64,000 nt of DNA from JAAYZM01 sp964510785 (GTDB lineage: Bacteria > Actinomycetota > Actinomycetes > Actinomycetales > Cellulomonadaceae). Positions 60,074-64,000 of the stretch are shown piece by piece. Under the pieces are notes generated by a model, which was not told the DNA's origin, did not search any database, and was given only the letters and a program-made list of their open reading frames with translations. The DNA lies in the NCBI GenBank assembly GCA_964510785.1, contig CAZECM010000010.1, positions 1-64,000 of the forward strand, in the 5' to 3' direction. The position numbers were made by a program, and so were the translations under genes. Each line of letters starts with the position of its first letter. Positions within the stretch are counted from its first letter, which is position 1.

Positions 60074-60290
60074 TGAACCCAACCGCGACTTGATGACCTG
60101 CGTCGATCCTAGTTGGCGGCAGGCGAGCAGGGACGGTGCGTCCTCCGCCGACAATTCGCGCGAAATGGTCCGCACGAAGGGCGAGTCGTTCTGGACGGAC
60201 TATCTGGGCTACTAGAGATCGAGAACGACACAGTCCAACGCGTCAGCCAACGCCAGGGCGCACTCTGAACCACGACACAAGGGCAAATCG
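60074..60290 (+). promoter_or_regulatory. cueP upstream region
   Basis: The 428-base gap from 59863 to 60290 holds the copA CsoR box, the two mirror-image direct-repeat sites, and from 60074 a stretch in which I see no convincing gene or hairpin. A 72-residue frame there is rejected. Confidence 0.5.
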
Positions 60291-60857
60291 TTGAGACACC
60301 TCATGAACCGTAGGCGCGGCGCGACCGCTTCGTTCCTCTTGGCGGCGGCACTGGTCCTTGCTGCTTGCTCGACCGACACAGTGGAAGACCCGGTTCTCCA
60401 GGAGTTAGGACTGGAGGGGATGAGCGGTCAGGAGGTAGTCGAGATGCTCGACGCATCCACCGCTGCTCGTCCGTTCACTTTCGGCGCCTCTGTGCTCGAG
60501 GAGGAACTGGTGATCAGTGCGGGCAACCAGGAGACCTCCCTCGAGTTGCCGGCAGACATGCAGTACATCTCGATCGCCCCATTCGTCGAGGCGACGCATG
60601 AGTGCTACTACCACAGCCTGGGTACGTGTCAGGGTGAACTGGTCGATCAGACCGTTGACGTCACGATCACCGACAGCAGCGGTCAGATCCTTGTCGATGA
60701 GCAGGCGACAACGTACACGAACGGGTTCGTGGGGTTCTGGGTACCGCGCGACATCGAGGGAACGATCAGCGTCACTTATGAGGGGCGAGTGGGCAGCGTG
60801 CCGTTCACGACTGCAGACGGTAGCCCTACCTGCATCACCACGCTGCAGCTCACATGA
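60291..60857 (+). CDS. cueP: CueP-family periplasmic/cell-wall copper-binding lipoprotein
   Basis: A 188-residue exported lipoprotein; signal with lipobox LAAC, then a beta-rich domain. The CueP signature HECYYHSLGTCQGEL (two Cys) and the late Cys in PTCITTLQL provide the copper ligands known from Salmonella CueP. The TTG at 60291 has AAGGG 7 bases ahead; ATG 60303 is the alternative. In Gram-positive cells it would sit on the outer face of the membrane. A perfect direct-repeat site lies upstream, divergent from copA. Confidence 0.9.
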   Translation: MRHLMNRRRGATASFLLAAALVLAACSTDTVEDPVLQELGLEGMSGQEVVEMLDASTAARPFTFGASVLEEELVISAGNQETSLELPADMQYISIAPFVEATHECYYHSLGTCQGELVDQTVDVTITDSSGQILVDEQATTYTNGFVGFWVPRDIEGTISVTYEGRVGSVPFTTADGSPTCITTLQLT

Positions 60858-60897
60858 CCTGTCGCGTCTCCGTCGCAGTACCGTGTTCTAGGCACGA

Positions 60898-61566
60898 ATG
60901 AACGCCCATGAGCCGACGAGTGTCGACCCTCCAGCATCCCGAACCGACCAGCCGAGTAGCTCTCGGTCACTCTTCGCCCGCTACCGAATCATCACCGTCG
61001 TCCTGGTGCTGCTTGCCGCGGCTTTAGTAACGGCGGGGTTGGCCCGCTCCCTGTCTGGAGCTGGAGCGCAGGACTCCGGCACAGCGATCAGCAGGGCGGT
61101 CACCGAGTACCCGCCCGACAGTCGCGCGGAACCGGTGGACTTGTCGGGAACAGGCTTGACCGGTGAGAGCATCGAGATCGGGACGTGGCGCGGTGCCGTC
61201 GTCGTGATCAACGTTTGGGGCTCGTGGTGCGCACCATGTCGGCAGGAGGCCCCGGTACTCGCGGCGGCGTCGTCGGCGTACGCCGATGAAGGTGTGCAGT
61301 TCCTCGGCGTTAACGTGCGCGATAACGCGGCGGCAGCAATAGCGTTTGAGGAGAGCTACGGGATCACGTACCCGAGCATCGACGACAGCGACGGAAGAGC
61401 ACTCCTGAGCCTGGCCCAGCATCTTCCCGGCTCCGGAGTTCCGGTGACGCTGATCCTGGACCGCGACGGGCGTCCTGCTGCTCGCATCCTCGGAGCGGTT
61501 GAAGAGTCGACCCTGACCTCCTTGCTGGACACGATCCTCGCCGAGCAGGCTCCGGACCGAACATGA
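60898..61566 (+). CDS. resA: TlpA/ResA-type thiol-disulfide oxidoreductase
   Basis: A 222-residue membrane-anchored thioredoxin. One TM (ITVVLVLLAAALVTAGLA, about 32-50) and an extracytoplasmic domain with WCAPC (C111, C114) and cis-Pro GSGVPVTLILDRDG. ResA reduces the haem-binding cysteines of apocytochrome c. It overlaps the ccdA start by ATGA. It is the first of a System II set (ResA-CcdA-ResB). Confidence 0.92.
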   Translation: MNAHEPTSVDPPASRTDQPSSSRSLFARYRIITVVLVLLAAALVTAGLARSLSGAGAQDSGTAISRAVTEYPPDSRAEPVDLSGTGLTGESIEIGTWRGAVVVINVWGSWCAPCRQEAPVLAAASSAYADEGVQFLGVNVRDNAAAAIAFEESYGITYPSIDDSDGRALLSLAQHLPGSGVPVTLILDRDGRPAARILGAVEESTLTSLLDTILAEQAPDRT

Positions 61567-62312
61567 CCGGCGCCTTGCAGGAGATCGTCGCTACCGGGCC
61601 GATGCTCGCGGCGGCAGCAGTAGCGGCCCTCGCAGGGTTGATCTCGTTCGTGTCTCCTTGTGTGCTCCCCGTGGTGCCTGGATATGTGTCTTACGTTGCC
61701 GGCGGTCCGTTGCTCGATCGAGGCGCGGCGACCCAGCGACGCCCGGTGATTGTCGGGACCACCTTGTTCATCTTGGGGTTCGCTGCGGTGTTCGTCGCCT
61801 ACGGCGCCCTCTTTGGCGGACTGGGCGCCACTCTGCAGTCCTCCCAAGCCGTGCTCACGCGCATCCTGGGAGTTGTCGTCGTGATCATGGGACTGGTTCT
61901 TGCGGGCTGGTTTCCCGGGTCGCAGCGCCAGTTCCTCCCGCGCCTTCGTCCAAAGACAGGCCTCGTCGGTGCCCCCCTGATGGGAGTCACCTTCGGCCTT
62001 GGATGGACACCGTGCCTCGGCCCGACGCTCGCGACAGTCCAGACGTTGGCGTTTACCGAGGCCAGTGCAGGGCGCGGGGCAGCTCTAGCTGGCATCTATG
62101 CCGCCGGACTCGGACTGCCATTCGTCGCCGTCGGCCTAGGCATGCGACGCGCGCTCACCGCGACCGAATGGGCCCGCAAGCACACCGTTGCGATCAAGCG
62201 GGCTGGCGCAGTCATGCTCATCGCGACCGGGCTCATGCTGGCCACGGGCGTGTGGGATCAGATGATGCGGGCCCTGCAGTCGACCATCTCTGGCTTCACC
62301 ACTGTCCTCTAG
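61563..62312 (+). CDS. ccdA: Cytochrome c biogenesis protein CcdA
   Basis: A 249-residue polytopic membrane protein that carries electrons from cytosolic thioredoxin to ResA. Single active-site Cys: SPCVLPVVPGYVSYVAGG and GLGWTPCLGPTL, in the normal SPC/TPC form, unlike the CC/CC homologue at 52916. Six TM segments. ATGA overlap with resA and 23 bases to resB. Confidence 0.94.
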   Translation: MTGALQEIVATGPMLAAAAVAALAGLISFVSPCVLPVVPGYVSYVAGGPLLDRGAATQRRPVIVGTTLFILGFAAVFVAYGALFGGLGATLQSSQAVLTRILGVVVVIMGLVLAGWFPGSQRQFLPRLRPKTGLVGAPLMGVTFGLGWTPCLGPTLATVQTLAFTEASAGRGAALAGIYAAGLGLPFVAVGLGMRRALTATEWARKHTVAIKRAGAVMLIATGLMLATGVWDQMMRALQSTISGFTTVL

Positions 62313-62335
62313 CGGCACGGAGACGAGCCACCCGA

Positions 62336-64000
62336 ATGATCACAAACGGAAGTCAAGAGACCACGATCAGGCAAGAGGGTTCTGCCACTCATGCCGCCCC
62401 CGAGTCCGCTCCACGCGAGGATTCGGGCGCGGGTGCGCTCGCCACGGAGTCCGTGGAGGGTACGGCTCGGCCTGGGGTGATGGCGATGCCGTCCCGCCCG
62501 TCCGGGCAAGGAGTGGTCCCATTGCTCCGCTGGGCATGGCGAACGTTGACCTCTATGCGCATCGCGGTGCTGCTCCTGATTGCGCTGGCCCTGGCAGCGG
62601 TGCCGGGATCGCTTCTGCCTCAGCGTGGCGTCGCGTTCGACCCGGGCGCCGTTACCAGGTTCATCGCGGATAACCCGGCGATAGGACCTTGGCTAGATCG
62701 CGTGGGGTTCTTCGAGGTCTACTCCTCGCCATGGTTCGCAGCGATCTACCTGCTGCTCATGGTCTCGATGACGGGTTGCGTGCTGCCTCGAGCTGCTCGT
62801 CTGTGGGAATCGGTGCGCGCAGCGCCGCCGCGGGCGCCGACCAACCTGGCGCGCCTGGACGATCATCGTCGCGTCACTGTGACTGCTGTGCCATCGCAGG
62901 TCTTGGACGTTGCGGCGTCTCACTTGCGAGCAAGAAGATTCCGCGTGGTGGTCGATCAAGACTCCGTCCGGGCAGAGAAGGGGTACCTGCGCGAACTCGG
63001 CAATCTCGTGTTCCACCTGTCACTGCTCGTGCTGCTCGTTGGCGTGGCGATCGGCTCGTTGTTCGGGTTCGAGGGCCGCGTGATCGTCGTTGAGGGCGGC
63101 TCGTTTACGAACACGCGCCTGCAGTACGACGAGTTCACCCCCGGGCCCCTGACAGACGCCGAGTCGCTGAGCCCGTTCTCGCTCACGCTCGACGACTTCA
63201 CCGCCAAGTTCGAGACCTCCGGGCCCCAGATGGGAAGCGCACGAGACTTCCAGGCCGCTGTGAGCGTGCAGCGCACACCTGGTAGTGAGCCCGCTGCCGT
63301 CACGATCGAGGTCAACCATCCACTGGACGTCGAAGGCACCAAGCTCTTCCTCACGGGTCACGGGTACGCCCCGGTGGTGAGTGTCCGTGACGGTCGCGAA
63401 AAGCCAGTCTTCAATGGCCCCGTGGTGTTCATTCCCTTCGACGGGAACCTGTCCTCCGAAGGGGTGATCAAGGTCCCGGACGCGCAGCCGACCCAGTTGG
63501 GGTTCGAAGGCTTCTTCCTCCCCACGGCCTCCGTCGACCCATCTCTTGGACCCCGCTCGCTCTATCCCGACCTTGTTGACCCTCAACTTCTTCTCACCGC
63601 TTACACCGGTGACCTCGGTCTTGCAGGGCAGCCGCAGTCGGTGTTCCGCCTGGACAAGAACGAACTGACGCAGGTGTTCGACGGGACCCAGCCGTTCGCG
63701 CGCGCACTTAGTCCCGGGGAGTCCATGACGTTGCCCGATGCCCAGGGCACCTTGACTTTTGAGTCGGTGTCCCGGTTCGCGAACTTTCAGATCGCCCACG
63801 ATCCCGGCAAGGAGATCTCGCTTGTTGGAGCGGTCGCACTGATGCTCGGGCTCACCATCTCGCTCGGGGTCCGCCGGCGCCGAATCTGGATCCGCGTGGC
63901 GAGCACCCCGGAAGGGTCCACGACGGCCGAGGTCGCAACCTACGCATTGACCCGCCGTGGCCCGGTCGCGGACGAACTCTCTTCAGTAGTCGCCGCGATG
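62336..64000 (+). CDS. resB: Cytochrome c biogenesis protein ResB, 3'-truncated by the window
   Basis: This frame is open from ATG 62336 to the window end (555 codons) and so was not closed by a stop. After a Ser/Ala/Glu-rich 60 residues, TM segments (MRIAVLLLIALALAAVPGSL and AAIYLLLMVSMTGCVLP) and the ResB domain follow: GNLVFHLSLLVLLVGVAIGSL and VVVDQDSVRAEKGYLREL. Together with CcsA (expected next) it exports and attaches haem. It completes a System II operon with resA and ccdA. Confidence 0.9.
   Translation, partial: MITNGSQETTIRQEGSATHAAPESAPREDSGAGALATESVEGTARPGVMAMPSRPSGQGVVPLLRWAWRTLTSMRIAVLLLIALALAAVPGSLLPQRGVAFDPGAVTRFIADNPAIGPWLDRVGFFEVYSSPWFAAIYLLLMVSMTGCVLPRAARLWESVRAAPPRAPTNLARLDDHRRVTVTAVPSQVLDVAASHLRARRFRVVVDQDSVRAEKGYLRELGNLVFHLSLLVLLVGVAIGSLFGFEGRVIVVEGGSFTNTRLQYDEFTPGPLTDAESLSPFSLTLDDFTAKFETSGPQMGSARDFQAAVSVQRTPGSEPAAVTIEVNHPLDVEGTKLFLTGHGYAPVVSVRDGREKPVFNGPVVFIPFDGNLSSEGVIKVPDAQPTQLGFEGFFLPTASVDPSLGPRSLYPDLVDPQLLLTAYTGDLGLAGQPQSVFRLDKNELTQVFDGTQPFARALSPGESMTLPDAQGTLTFESVSRFANFQIAHDPGKEISLVGAVALMLGLTISLGVRRRRIWIRVASTPEGSTTAEVATYALTRRGPVADELSSVVAAM

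Noticed and set aside
59997..60215. 72-codon frame upstream of cueP
   Set aside because: It overlaps the direct-repeat site, has no ribosome site and no recognisable content; treated as regulatory DNA.
1..64000. CRISPR arrays, insertion sequences, rRNA genes
   Set aside because: No regular spacer-repeat pattern, transposase frame or rRNA sequence was seen.

Overview
The window is high-GC actinobacterial DNA, most likely from a member of the Micrococcales (Cellulomonas/Promicromonospora-like; the rank is inferred from gene content, not from a search). It carries a Bpa proteasome activator, a four-gene conservon (CvnA-D), a WhiB protein and an LPXTG surface protein, a combination typical of that group. 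A run of 100 N at 6804-6903 marks a scaffold join.

Core chromosome, 1-18.7 kb. The region holds the 3' end of serS, a HAD hydrolase, a LacI regulator with a perfect 18-bp operator, and an AglEFG-like sugar ABC importer without its ATPase. These are followed by an EamA exporter, a PLP decarboxylase broken by the gap and by a probable 1-base deletion, bpa, an N-acylglucosamine 2-epimerase-family isomerase and a quinone oxidoreductase. Then come the conservon cvnABCD, a solo PIN protein, an NTF2-like protein and three tRNA genes (Ser-TGA, Ser-GCT, Arg-ACG).

Mobile region, about 18.7-43.2 kb. Directly 3' of tRNA-Arg begins a co-directional conjugation module. It opens with divergent HTH regulators and a probably leaderless promoter with an operator palindrome. 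Next come replication- and maintenance-type proteins, WhiB, an iteron-like repeat patch, a DUF2637 membrane protein, a sigma-like protein and a winged-helix protein. A type IV secretion machine follows: M23 wall hydrolase, small membrane proteins, a VirB6/TrbL-like protein, an SCO6880-type protein, a VirB4 ATPase and a VirD4 coupling ATPase. DUF4913 and coiled-coil proteins, a 1293-residue LPXTG adhesin and a secreted CAP-like protein complete it. I found no relaxase, integrase or second attachment site in the window.

Metal and redox cargo, about 43.3-64 kb. A CDF exporter with a divergent ArsR repressor is followed by a large copper-handling cluster: a Cys-rich copper-storage protein, CopB, a two-component system, a DUF305 lipoprotein, an unlisted 43-residue CC-motif peptide, SHOCT and small membrane proteins, an accessory Lgt, thiol-redox proteins with an unusual CC/CC CcdA-like transporter, CsoR, a cupredoxin-CopA-YHS fusion and CueP. 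The window ends inside a System II cytochrome c set (TlpA/ResA, CcdA, ResB).

Two regulatory signals tie the copper cluster together. CsoR boxes sit in front of copB and copA. Seven copies of a direct repeat (consensus CTTCATC-N4-CTTCATC) sit upstream of seven transcription units, three times as mirror-image pairs between divergent genes, and would fit the OmpR-family regulator encoded in the cluster. This regulon and the small CC peptide are the most novel features I see.
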